Positions 44,801-55,605 of a stretch of DNA of 64,000 bases are shown one piece after another. The DNA is from Limonium bicolor (Eukaryota; Streptophyta; Magnoliopsida; Caryophyllales; Plumbaginaceae), in the NCBI GenBank assembly GCA_023374045.1, contig CM041777.1, positions 88,406,300 through 88,470,299 of the forward strand, given 5' to 3'. The first letter of the stretch is position 1; each line of letters begins with the position of its first letter. Under the pieces are notes generated by a model. That model made no database searches. It was not told where the DNA came from and worked only from the letters and a program-made list of their open reading frames with translations. The position numbers and the translations under genes were made by a program.

Positions 44801-46256
44801 TATGATAAGACAAGATTATAACTAGAACACTATTTCGGTTTTGAAACATTAAGCTTCAGTACAAGGGGGTTCTAGGAGTGATGGAGGAGTATTATTGTGT
44901 AAATGATGAGCTTAAAACTTAGCTATTTAGCTAAGATAAGAATACCCCTTAGGCGAATGCAAACACATCTTAGATAAACTTGTTACATGTTAGCGTTCAT
45001 AATACTTTAAGGCATTAGCTAGAGGGAAGTACCTAGTTAACTTGTAAAACGATGATGTAAATGTCTTAGGGATTTACTAAACATCTAAGATGAATACTTG
45101 GGAAGTTTTAAGGTTTAAAATAAATTGTACCTCCAACAATTTGTCTAAGGAATAACGCCCGATAATAATAATGAGATGAAGTTGGGAAGAGTCACAAAGG
45201 TCATCACATAAAATCATCAACTGACACGTTGTTTTTAATTAACGTTAGGGCCGTAGCGAACTCCGACCGGGACCCCGTGTGTGAGACAACTCGTGCTTTC
45301 GAATAAGGTAAGGACATGTGTGGTTTGTATGTTGCCGTGTTACACGGCTTGTTTGTTGTGTGCCTTGTGTGAAAATGACCATAAGATTAAAGCATGAAAT
45401 TGGATTGCTTGCTTGTCTTGTTATACGATTGCTATATCATTGTTGTATATTACTTGCGCGCACACAGTAGTTTAGTCCCTTCTCGTTTATGGAACTGGAG
45501 ATGAACCACAACGAACTACGAAAACAAGAAAACTCTATAAAGGGGGACTCCTCTCTAACCATGGAGGACGTACCACGACACCCACTATGGTGTCTATTCA
45601 TTAATGATAATGAAGAGCAAATCTCAACTGCTGGAATACGAGAATAACCCGGGAAGACGACATCTCGGGCCGCGCGGTATGGAATACTCGGGAGTTGGTA
45701 TCTGCATCAGATCCTTCGACCATCTATGGAGCACATCCTGGAGTCTAGAGGTGACTCCACTTTCTCGACCCTGGGTGTCGGGAATGAGGGAGTGACAAAT
45801 TGGTGGAGCTTATCCTGGAGTCAAGAAGAGACTCCGCTTTCTCGGCACACGACACCGGGAATGGGGGACTAGCTATGGGGGAGACGTCCTCCAACGTGCG
45901 GTGACAAGAGAACTCACAATTAATCCATAAAGAAGCAAAGAAAGATTGGCACCTATACTATAGGGTCACGGGAACTAACCTACATCCTCAGACCTGGTGC
46001 AAGAAAGAGAAAGAGAAGTACACATGATGGAAACAAAGGAAAAAGGAATGAAAACACTCAACGTTGAATGATCCCACTGTGAGGATCATCATTATTTGAA
46101 TTCTCTTGTAAGCTCTACTTGTTTTACATGCTTGGGGTGCTTGTTGTTATCTCTATGCTCAACATGTTGGGAGTTGCTATGTTGATGTTGTATGTTGTGT
46201 GTTATTGCTTTACTATAGCATGCAAATTGGACTTAATCATATTCGACCAAGTAGTC

Positions 46257-46284
46257 GTGTAGCCCGGCAACATGCGGGCTACAC
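46257..46284. other. 10-bp hairpin near the 3' end of the giant LTR
   Basis: GTGTAGCCCG (46257-46266) pairs perfectly with CGGGCTACAC (46275-46284) around an 8-base loop. It sits about 430 bp before the LTR end, where the transcript's R or U5 region is expected. Confidence 0.7.
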
Positions 46285-46719
46285 ACGTTCATACTCATCA
46301 TAGTTTTGCTGAGTCCTTTATTTTTACAGGTATGAAACTGGAAGCAGGCGGAGAGTAGACAGGGTGACTACCATAGGGGTAGCCCATCGGGACAAGACCT
46401 TTAAGTTGTATGCTTTAATGTATGGGTTGTGACTATGTAACACTAAACCCTGGTTGTACTTTTTGGTTTATGATTTAGTAATCATGTTGTAGACACTCGG
46501 TATTTGGAATTGTATCTTATATCGTATATGAATTTTGGTGAGGGCTGTTTCCAGTCATTCAGACCGTAGCTTGGAGTTGTTAGTGTTGTTGTGTCAACCA
46601 CGTGGGTGGTTGGCATCTGTGACACCCGGATGAGTTGTGAATCCGCTGCGTAGATAACTCGTGGTAGCTTTTGGCTCGTCGTTTGTTTGTTGGTCATTAT
46701 TCGAGGGTGTTACATTCAG

Positions 46720-47825
46720 TGAGCCACTCCGCCAGAACCACGTCAACATAGTTTGGATTTGCTTGAGCAAGACCTTAGGCAAGTGGAATACAAACATAAT
46801 ATATGTATTAATTGTCTCCAGAACCGACTTTATGAGAATGGCTCTTCCTGCTTGGGATACTTTCTTGGTCCATGAGTGGATTCGTTGAGCAACTCTTTCA
46901 CGTACATATCCAAAGATAGATTTACGGTTTCTCCCAATTGTACTTGGGAACCCAAGGTAATGTCCTAGGTCATTAACCTGTTGTGTCTGCATTACTTGGG
47001 CTATTTGAGCACGTAGTACAGGGTTAATTCCTCCTGAAAACATAAAGGCAGATATTGTCATATTAATGCTTTGACCCGAAGCCTGCTTGAAGTCATCCAA
47101 GATGTTTGAAAGAGTTTGCACATTGTTCTTGGAGATGGCGTCAAAAATAACATAGTCATCAGCAAAAATCAAGTTAGTAATAAGAGAAGACATCCCCTTA
47201 ACAGAGTACCCCTTATAGCAGCCAACATCAAAAGCCAATTGAAGGGATGAGCTAAGAACTTCCATGTAGCAGATGAAGAGGAATGAAAACAAAGGATCCC
47301 CTACCTTATGCCCCTTTGTGGACTGAATGTGGCACCTGGGTAACCATTAATCAAGATGGAAGTAGTCATTGTTGTGATGCAGTTACGGATGAGAGTTATC
47401 CATACAGGGTGAAACCCATGCTTTGCAAGACATCGAGAATAAAATTCCACTCAAGTCTATCATGGGCTATTAGAATTTGGTCTGTGATGAGACTATCATA
47501 AACGAATGCAGCCTGGTTGGCTAAGATGACATAAGGCGTGGCTCCTGTGATACGATTAACTAAAGCCTTAGAGATAACCCTATAGATCACATTGCACAAT
47601 GATATAGGTCTATAGTCTGTGATTGATGTGCCTTTTTTTCTTAGGAATTAAAACTACCTCTGTATGATCAAGACCCGGAGGCAAAGTTGAAGTATTAAGA
47701 AACTATAGACATGTGCATAGAAAATCCTCACCAATGACTGGCCAATAAGTGTGGAGGAAGATCCCATTATTTTGCAGATTGATTAGTCGACCGGCTGGAG
47801 GTCCTCTACTTTCCATTCTTATAAG
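46720..47825 (-). pseudogene. old LINE reverse transcriptase fragment
   Basis: Motifs in order on the minus strand: YRPISLCNVIYRVISKALVNR near 47600, AFVYDSLITDQILIAHD directly joined to RLEWNFILDVLQ (the usual block with the first catalytic Asp is lost between them), LIFADDYVIF near 47150, then GHYLGFPSTIGRNRKSIFGY and WTKKVSQAGRAILIKSVL. Two or more frames are needed. The 5' end stops near 47825, where LTR-like DNA begins. Confidence 0.85.
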
Positions 47826-47829
47826 AATT

Positions 47830-48069
47830 TTCGTTTTGTTTTTGTATTCCCCGAACATGTAGTTTGACTATCTTTTGTAGCCTTTGAGCTTACCTTATGA
47901 TTTGTTTGATAGTTGATTGAGCATCTGTAAACCGTTGATTTCTCTTTATTCCTAAGTATTGGATCTTATATTATTTGTGTATCAGACTTAGTAGCCTTGC
48001 GTGCTCCTAGTTAGTGATAGCACGCGGCGTGTTATGGCCTTAGAACTAGCCCGGTTTTGGGGTCGTGAC
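47830..48069 (+). repeat. 3' fragment of another LTR, candidate
   Basis: The stretch ends TTTTGGGGTCGTGACA and is followed by TTTAACGGTATCCAAGC, which resembles a degraded tRNA-iMet primer-binding site (GGTATC..AGC). This suggests the 3' end of a truncated gypsy LTR and the start of its leader. The left border with LINE sequence near 47825 is abrupt. Confidence 0.35.
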
Positions 48070-48304
48070 ATTTAACGGTATCCAAGCGCATAAAGTAAAT
48101 TGCATCAGGGTTTTTCCAATGGTTGGTATTATAATGTTCACACCATACGACCCTCAATTTAAACATTATCCAGAAGATGGTAAACAACAATAAAAAGCAT
48201 ATCCAGGATAACAACTGAAATAATTAGGCATCAGGCAGCAGAAGAGTGGGATCGTAATTCGGATGACCAAGTGTATACTTTCCATAATGCATATGAAAGT
48301 ATGC

Positions 48305-48640
48305 CTAGTAATCTTCATCCCAATGACCATGTTTTGTTCCTAATAGCAGGTCCTCCATCTTTAGATATTTACGCTTAACATGCTGATTTTGTTCTTCAGT
48401 CTTAGCCTTCAAGCGAGGTTCTTCCTCCTCGGCCTCCACTTTTACTCCTTTGTGACGTCGATCTTCTTCCTTCTTGACCTTCACATTTAGTTCTTCTTGG
48501 CTTAGGCCTCCTTCCTCTTTGACCTCCAATTTTACTCCTTTCTGGCTTCGGCCTACTTCCTTCTTCACCTTTTGTGGTGTAGAGGAGGATGATGAATTCG
48601 CTTGAGTCTTAGCATAACACACACTCCTACCGACATCCAT
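48305..48640 (-). CDS. hypothetical Lys/Glu-rich protein
   Basis: The ATG at 48640 gives MDVGRSVCYAKTQ, a Ser run, then three imperfect repeats of a motif like KVKKEVGRSQKGVKLEVKEE, ending HGHWDEDY: 111 aa, highly charged and probably disordered. An AG acceptor-like site lies just upstream (CTTGGCTAG). A possible upstream exon at 49243-49186 (MPSAGQSNNLNLLLQTLES) ends in a good GTAAGT donor, but joining it to this acceptor gives a stop, so the link is unproven. No family is recognised. Confidence 0.35.
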   Translation of the reverse strand: MDVGRSVCYAKTQANSSSSSTPQKVKKEVGRSQKGVKLEVKEEGGLSQEELNVKVKKEEDRRHKGVKVEAEEEEPRLKAKTEEQNQHVKRKYLKMEDLLLGTKHGHWDEDY

Positions 48641-48742
48641 ATTCTCTAGCCAAGAATGAACGATGACCAACACAATTAGTAACTTCCATATTTTGATAAG
48701 TAATATGGAAAAAAACAATTCAATGTAATAATATTTAAACAT

Positions 48743-49851
48743 ATTTAAACTCTAAATAAGTTGGTGTAGGTACACTAAAAAATGAGCCAAAACAAGACAA
48801 TTTGACATTTAGACATTTCAATGAACATATTGTGTGCACACACAATTTCGTCATTAATTCAGTAACAATATTATATTATCATAAAAACTAATGGTGCACA
48901 CCCACGATAACCCAATAGTCACAATCTTGAATTTTAAAATTAGCACAATTCACCCTCAAAATATAGCGCCTATACAATTCAACGAACACCTTGTTTGCAC
49001 AATGTCACTAGTCGTACACTACTTATTTCCAGCAACTAGGTAAATATATCGAAGGTATTTGAGTACTGTATATCATATTATTTATATGAATTAATACTTA
49101 ATATATGTCACTACTGAATCCATACATAAATTGTATGTTGCAAATTTGTGCATTTTTAAACAAAAACCAAAAATACATTACTTACATGATTCTAGGGTTT
49201 GTAGAAGGAGATTGAGGTTGTTTGACTGTCCAGCAGACGGCATGGGAGATGGTGGTGTTTTGTTGGTTAAGTGATGCGAGAGAGGATACCTCAAAATAAG
49301 AAAGAGTATGTTTGCAAGAGAGCATAACAGAGAAATGGTTAGCCATTTTTGTGTAATTTCAATATATATTAGATTCAGGTAATGTCTATTCTTTGGAACT
49401 TGAAAAAAAAAAGATGAACTCTCAGAATTAGGTAAAGGGAGGATCTACTACTTGTAACTCATGACATGGTACGGATTGAAGGGTGCCATTGGCCATTCGT
49501 TGATGTCCAGCACTTATTTCCAATTTAAATTGTAAAGACTACTTTGGAGACCAAGAATGTGGGATATCCTTACTATGCAAGGCAATATGCCATCAAATAT
49601 TGGATTGAGATGGTTTCTAAAATGATGAATGTAGCGTGCCATTTCAATCCTACACTAAGAACTTGGGATGCTGCTATTTATCAACAAAAATGCATATAAT
49701 CACATGACCATGTTGGCACATATAAATGTCAAACACCATCGAAATATCATCTTATGTTAAACCAAAATGACATCAAAGCAAAGCATTATAGTGGACATAT
49801 TGTCTTATGACTTTTGCAATCACATAGACACCGACACTAACCAAAAAAAGG
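48743..49851. other. intergenic, no gene recognised
   Basis: AT-rich DNA. Apart from the possible exon at 49186-49243, a short frame near 49530-49690 (KTTLETKNVGYPYYARQ on the plus strand) looks protein-like but matches no family I know. Confidence 0.35.
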
Positions 49852-51488
49852 TGATGTAGTCCAAATGAGCATGATTTATAGGTGTATTTCATATATTATA
49901 TTAGCACTTTTCTTGCTCATTTCTCCACTTCGGTTAGTTTTTCTCTAGTTTATGTTTTATTGTTTATCTCACAAATTTATTGGTTTAACATGAGGAAAAC
50001 CAAGCTGGGAGTAAAGTAGACAAAGAGACGAACGCATAGACGCAAACGGCTCAGAAAACGGAGTCCAAATGAAGAATCTAGAGCCGGTCAAGTTTGAAGA
50101 AAATAAGTCACGACCACACATAAGCTACCGCATGGGCAACCGCCCCATACAAGGTGGACAACACTGAGAGGAGACCGCGTTGTGTCCGCTCCATACTAGG
50201 CGGACAACATTGAGAGGAGACAGATGCAACCGCCTCTGCATCCGCCTAAAACAAGGCGGACGTGAGTGAATTTGCTGGGCGGACGTGAGTGAGGTAGTGA
50301 GGCGGACGTGAGTGAGTGAGTGAGTTACTTAGCGGAAAACAAATGCAACCGCATGGATCCAGGCGGACAGCCACGCGGTCGCGTGTAAATGTCCAGAAAT
50401 TAACGCGACAGTTTTCTTCTTCGCTCTTCGACTTCGCTCGTCGACTTCGCCCGTCGACCTGTCTGCAACTTATCCATCTACTCTTCACGCGTTCTGTCCC
50501 TTGAGCAATCAATGAGCAAATCTCTTCACGCGTGATCCAACTCTATCTTCAATCTTCCTTTCCTCTATATAAACCCACGAGCCTTCTGTTTCCAGAGGAA
50601 CATCCACAACCCAACATACCACTTCACCACATATCACACGTTCATCCCATTTCTCCCATCTTCTCCATTTTATTTTTTCACATTCCACCATATTCACCTC
50701 TAGTCCTACGTATACAAATAGCAGAACGAATGCAGGAGTGACTACAGATGATTTCTACTACTCTTGTTTCTGTTTATCTATTTAATATGTTAGGCTAGAA
50801 TATTTATACTCTGGGAATGGTTATTATGTGTTTGTATTAATTATGCAATATTTTTACTGGTTTTATTTAAATACAGTTTGTTACGATTAAAGCTTATCTC
50901 TCGCCTTTTTAATAAATGTCATGAGTTTATTAAACTGCTTTACTAAGTCTATTTTGATCAGACCGGTGATAAATAGATAGGTTAATTAAGCCGTAAAACT
51001 GGAGGAAACTTGTTATGATTTAATAAGTTAGTATTCAGTTGCAAGCATAAAACCTCATACTCCTCTGCCGTCCACCAGTGGGTGCTCGAGTTTTCATCGG
51101 ACCTTGCACAACTGGAACGAGTTCTTATGAGTTTTCATCGGACCTTAAGATAATAACAGGAATCTTGCCAAACTATTATATTGAACCAGTAGAAATAGCA
51201 TAATTAAGCAGATCATATTAACCTGACCCAGAGTCCCGTTTAATTTATCTATTAACTGTGTTTATTTTTATCTTTCCTTTTTATTTAAATACAAGTCAAT
51301 TAATCCCCCCTTTTGTGACACGCTTAGGTACTATAATATGCACATTAGTCCCACGGTTCGACATCCGGTCGCTTACATTTCACTATACTACCACGACCGG
51401 GATTTGTTTGCAGCCCGACGTTTATTTTGAGTTTTTAATTTCTTTTCTTTTATTTTACACCAGTTTAACCACTCAGATCACGTCTGCA
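49852..51488 (+). repeat. 5' LTR of the second Athila relative (1637 bp)
   Basis: It starts TGATGTAGTCC, altered from TGATAAGTGTCC in the 3' LTR, and ends CGTCTGCA. GGCGGAC repeats, some as hairpins (for example 50241-50260, TCCGCCT..AGGCGGA), and GTGAGTGA repeats lie at 50130-50330. The TATATAAA box is at 50566-50573. Confidence 0.9.
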
Positions 51489-51491
51489 AAA

Positions 51492-51509
51492 TGGCGCCGT
51501 TGCCGGGGA
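51492..51509 (+). other. primer-binding site, tRNA-Asp type
   Basis: TGGCGCCGTTGCCGGGGA, four bases after the LTR end; identical to the first element. Confidence 0.9.
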
Positions 51510-51680
51510 CTAGTTTATTCTAGTCCCTAAGCCCCGGATTATTCACTTGTTATATTAGAATATTTTGTCTATATTATTTTGTTATTGTTTATATTAATTA
51601 TCTTTTATACCTTGTTATATTATTATATGTTTGTTTTCTTGTTTCAGTAAGTACGTAATCGAAAAAAAAAGCAACAGAGC

Positions 51681-51835
51681 GTGTCCGCCCAACCTGATGC
51701 GGACGGAGACGCGGACAGAATAAGCCGTGTCCGCCTTGTACGAAGCGGACGTCCAGGCGGACGTCTCCAATTCACGCCACGAGCCGTGTCCGCCTAGTTC
51801 GAAGCGGACGTCCAAGCGGACGTCACTAATTCAGG
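51681..51835. repeat. GTGTCCGCC/GCGGACGTC repeats in the 5' leader
   Basis: GTGTCCGCC occurs at 51681, 51727 and 51786. The last two units (about 59 bp) are near copies with GAAGCGGACGTCCA(A/G)GCGGACGTC. The same GGCGGAC word is repeated in the LTR. Confidence 0.8.
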
Positions 51836-52076
51836 AGCGCGCGTTTCATTTAGTTCTTCCCCGATTCCAAACACTCTCAAACTGCTCCAGCTCGACCCGA
51901 AGAGAAGAACAAGCTCGCGACTCCAGTCCATCTCCAAATTGCTCCAGCTTCTTTATTTCTCCACCAAACCACTTATATTATTATTGTTTTTGTTCTAATC
52001 ATTTTATTTTCTAATCTGTTTCAGTAGTTACGTTTTATATACAAAAACACACAAAAAAAAATTATGTACGTGGCAA

Positions 52077-52742
52077 ATGGAACAAGTGTTCGAACAAGAG
52101 TTTTGCTATTCACAGTATTTATACTGCTCCGTATGTGGGGGAGCTCATGATTATGAGGATTGTCTCATATTACAAGAACAACTCTGGTTAGAGGATCAAC
52201 CAGACTACCTGGAGAGACTCGCTCAACAAAAACAGCAACCAAAGAGCAAAATAATTCATGAGGTAGAACACCCCACTACGGATGTAAGTTATTCTCTTCC
52301 CTCTACAATCGCCTACCGCCAGTTTCCATCCTTCTCTGTGCTCTATCCAGAAGATGAGGATACTTACATCCTCGAAAATGAAGAGAAGAAATTGTCATCA
52401 CCTCCCGCCAATATATCCAAACAAAACGCCACTATCACCTTCGAAGAATTAACTTTCTCTGAAGATGATATCGATCAGCGTTCTTTTTATGAACCTCACC
52501 TACAAGAGGAGGATGTTTACATCCTCCAATTTGAGGAAGAAAAATCATCACCACCGGGTCTTCTGTTAGAACTACGTTACCGGCAGTATCTCCTCAAACA
52601 CCAGATTTTGTGGAGTATTCATTTTCCTATTATATTTGCCGAAGTAACGTTTTGTTTTGATCCAGGTGGTTTTCTTTTAATTATTACCAACTCCGTTTTC
52701 CTGGCAGAACTTTTGTCTACTTATATTTTTGATCCAGGATAA
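52077..52742 (+). CDS. 221-aa gag-derived protein with zinc knuckle
   Basis: An intact frame from the Met at 52077. Residues about 18-31 hold a CX2CX3HX4C knuckle (CSVCGGAHDYEDC), the form seen in Athila gag; the capsid-like gag domain is missing. An acidic stretch repeats: EDTYILENEEKKLSSPP near residue 95 and EDVYILQFEEEKSSPPG near residue 145. The C-terminus is hydrophobic with two possible membrane-like segments. It could be a gag remnant kept as an RNA-binding protein, or chance coding. The motif is seen; the function is inferred. Confidence 0.6.
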   Translation: MEQVFEQEFCYSQYLYCSVCGGAHDYEDCLILQEQLWLEDQPDYLERLAQQKQQPKSKIIHEVEHPTTDVSYSLPSTIAYRQFPSFSVLYPEDEDTYILENEEKKLSSPPANISKQNATITFEELTFSEDDIDQRSFYEPHLQEEDVYILQFEEEKSSPPGLLLELRYRQYLLKHQILWSIHFPIIFAEVTFCFDPGGFLLIITNSVFLAELLSTYIFDPG

Positions 52743-52750
52743 CGAAGCAG

Positions 52751-52803
52751 GCGTCTAGCCGAAGACGTTAAAGAAGGGCAGCTTCCCGGGAGGCAACCCG
52801 GAT
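52751..52803 (+). other. conserved double-hairpin motif, second copy
   Basis: GCGTCTAGC..AAGACG then CCCGGGAGGCAACCCGG, matching 36517-36570. Confidence 0.7.
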
Positions 52804-53947
52804 GAACTTTTATTTTATTTTGCTTTTATGCTCTTTTTTTTAATTTTCAGGTTCTCTTTAAATTTTATTTTTGCTAACTTTTAACTCCGTTTGTAGTATG
52901 GTTGCTTCTAGTGTCTTATGCAGGTGCACCTTCATATCCACACTGCAACCAAGCTACGCTACTTGAGACTGAAGCTCAAGTGTGGGGGAACTCCTTTAAC
53001 AACTAGCAAAAATAATATCAGGGGAGTACCAGTTTCTTTAATTATGCTTTTATTTTAAATAAAAACTGCAGAGGAGCGTTTATGTGCTTAAATGTTTATT
53101 TGTGACCTTTGTGTTATCTCTATTTTATCTACTTACCGAAAAGGTCTTCTGAAACCTTCCCTTGTTTTTCTGGTGAACAATGAGGACATTGTTCAAATTA
53201 AGTGTGGGGGAGTGTGCCCTTTCGGTGGAATTTTGTGCTTAAATGTTTAATCTCTCTGCTTATCTTGCGTTTGTCCAATTCAATATCGTGACCCCTTATA
53301 TGTGGGTTGTTCTCTTTAAAAATAAATACTGTTATGAATTGTGGGATAAATGGTACAAATTTAAAAAAATTTCATTTGATTACTTTTGAGGAGCATTTTT
53401 CTTATGCGGTGTGACCAAATAATCTGCAAATGGTTGGATTTTATTGCTCAGGGTTTCTTTCTGTCTTCTCTCTTAGGGATTGCTAAGGGGTGCTTCTCTG
53501 TTAAAAAAAAGGAAAGTAAAATACAAAAAAAACTAATAAGGGACTTGCGAGACACCATTGGTAACCAACAAAGAGAGTTGAGTGTTCTTAAATACAAATG
53601 CTTGATGCTTATCTATTATTTTCTCATCTCTTATGCAAAAGTGAAACAAATGCATGAATCTATTTTTCCTTTTGTTTTCTCCTCAATGCCCATTCTTGAG
53701 AGAAGTTGGCCATGGTAAAAGTTCTCAGAGTCACCTAAATGAAACATTGAAGTACCTTAGATCATACCCCGAAAATCTATATTTTATTTTTACCCTGAGC
53801 ACACCTATGCCACCAGCAGTTGATTTTTCACACTCCTCGAAAAGTTTAAAGATCATGTTTATCCTACCCTTCATAATAATATTTGTTAATATTAAGCATT
53901 CCCTACTACTTGGGTACGTGATTTTGCTTGAGGACAAGCAAAAAGAT

Positions 53948-53960
53948 AAGTGTGGGGGTG
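53948..53960 (+). other. polypurine tract of the second Athila relative
   Basis: AAGTGTGGGGGTG directly before the 3' LTR, as in the first element. Confidence 0.85.
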
Positions 53961-55605
53961 TGATAAGTGTCCAAATGAGCATGATTTATAGGTGTATTTC
54001 ATATATTATATTAGCACTTTTCTTGCTCATTTCTCCACTTCGGTTAGTTTTCCTCTAGTTTATGTTTTATTGTTTATCTCACAAATTTATTGGTTTAACA
54101 TGAGGAAAACCAAGCTGGGAGTAAAGTAGACAAAGAGACGAACGCATAGACGCAAACGGCTCAGAAAACGGAGTCCAAATGAAGAATCTAGAGCCGGTCA
54201 AGTTTGAAGAAAATAAGTCACGACCACACATAAGCTACCGCATGGGCAACCGCCCCATACAAGGCGGACAACACTGAGAGGAGACCGTGTTGTGTCCGCT
54301 CCATACTAGGCGGACAACACTGAGAGGAGACAGATGCAACCGCCTCTGCATCCGCCTAAAACAAGGCGGACGTGAGTGAATTTGCTGGGCGGACGTGAGT
54401 GAGGTAGTGAGGCGGACGTGAGTGAGTGAGTGAGTTACTTAGTGGAAAACAAATGCAACCGCATGGATCCAGGCGGACAGCCACGCGGTCGCGTGTAAAT
54501 GTCCAGAAATTAACGCGACAGTTTTCTTCTTCGCTCGTCGACTTCGCTCGTCGACTTCGCCCGTCGACCTGTCTGCAACTTATCCATCTACTCTTCACGT
54601 GTTCTGTCCCCTGAGCAATCAATGAGCAAATCTCTTCACGCGTGATCCAGCTCTATCTTCAATCTTCCTTTCCTCTATATAAACCCACGAGCCTTCTGTT
54701 TCCAGAGGAACATCCACGACCCAACATACCACTTCACCACATATCACACGTTCATCCCATTTCTCCCATCTTCTCCATTTTATTTATTTCACATTCCACC
54801 ATATTCACCTCTAGTCCTACGTATACAAAATAGTAGAACGAATGCAGGAGTGACTACAGATGATTTCTACTACTCTTGTTTCTGTTTATCTATTTAATAT
54901 GTTAGGCTAGAATATTTATACTCTGGGAATGGTTATTATGTGTTTGTATTAATTATGCAATATTTTTACTAGTTTTATTTAAATACAGTTTGTTACGATT
55001 AAAGCTTATCTCTCGCCTTTTTAATAAATATCATGAGTTTATTAAACTGCTTTACTAAGTCTATTTTGATCAGACCGGTGATAAATAGATAGGTTAATTA
55101 AGCCGTAAAACTGGAGGAAACTTGTTATGATTTAATAAGTTAGTATTCAGTTGCAAGCATAAAACCTCATACTCCTCTGCCGTCCACCAGTGGGTGCTCG
55201 AGTTTTCATCGGACCTTGCACAACTGGAACGAGTTCTTATGAGTTTTCATCGGACCTTAAGATAATAACAGGAATCTTGCCAAACTATTATATTGAACCA
55301 GTAGAAATAGCATAATTAAGCAGATCATATTAACCTGACCCAGAGTCCCGTTTAATTTATCTATTAACTGTGTTTATTTTTATCTTTCCTTTTTATTTAT
55401 AATACAAGTCAATTAATCCCCCCTTTTGTGACACGCTTAGGTACTATAATATGCACATTAGTCCCACGGTTCGACATCCGGTCGCTTACATTTCACTATA
55501 CTACCACGACCGGGATTTGTTTGCAGCCCGACGTTTATTTTGAGTTTTTAATTTCTGTTCTTTTATTTTTACACCAGTTTAACCACTCAGATATACACGT
55601 CTGCA
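53961..55605 (+). repeat. 3' LTR of the second Athila relative (1645 bp)
   Basis: It starts TGATAAGTGTCC and ends CGTCTGCA. It is near-identical to the 5' LTR with scattered substitutions and small indels. Confidence 0.9.

Larger units (their letters stand above)
39858..46714 (+). mobile_element. 6.86-kb solo LTR of a Ty3/gypsy-type element
   Basis: It begins TGAAATACCCC and ends GAGGGTGTTACA, with the duplication TTCAG on both sides (39853-39857 and 46715-46719). Cutting it out rejoins the LINE reading frame. No gag or pol motif is present, and no second copy of the ends occurs inside, so a solo LTR is the simplest reading, though it is very long for one. It contains a tRNA-like segment, about 15 degenerate 194-bp repeats, and a hairpin near the 3' end. 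The frames in it show no family similarity. Confidence 0.8.
30212..47825 (-). mobile_element. old L1-type LINE, 5' truncated, split by three nested insertions
   Basis: The pieces in minus-strand order are 47825-46720 (RT), 39857-39767, 39349-39298 and 31681-30212 (zf-RVT, RNase H, poly(A) at about 30217-30230). Removing the insertions (39858-46714, 39350-39758, 31682-39297), each with its target duplication, rejoins coding sequence: WFWRSGSLN is followed by KQGVHWKKWSYLCQ, then GLGFHDLLSFN and RALLAKIALAHLD. The reading frame is damaged throughout. RT motifs FADDYVIF and GHYLGFPSTIG are visible, while the first catalytic Asp block is missing upstream of RLEWNFI. Confidence 0.88.
49852..55605 (+). 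mobile_element. second Athila relative, highly reduced, nonautonomous
   Basis: LTRs are at 49852-51488 and 53961-55605, with the Athila primer-binding site and polypurine tract. The 2.47-kb internal region has one ORF (52077-52742) and a 3' part shared with the first element (52751-53947). The flanks are AAAGG and ATGTA, so no target duplication is visible. LTR differences here include substitutions (for example AGGTGG versus AGGCGG), unlike the many indels of the first element. Confidence 0.9.
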
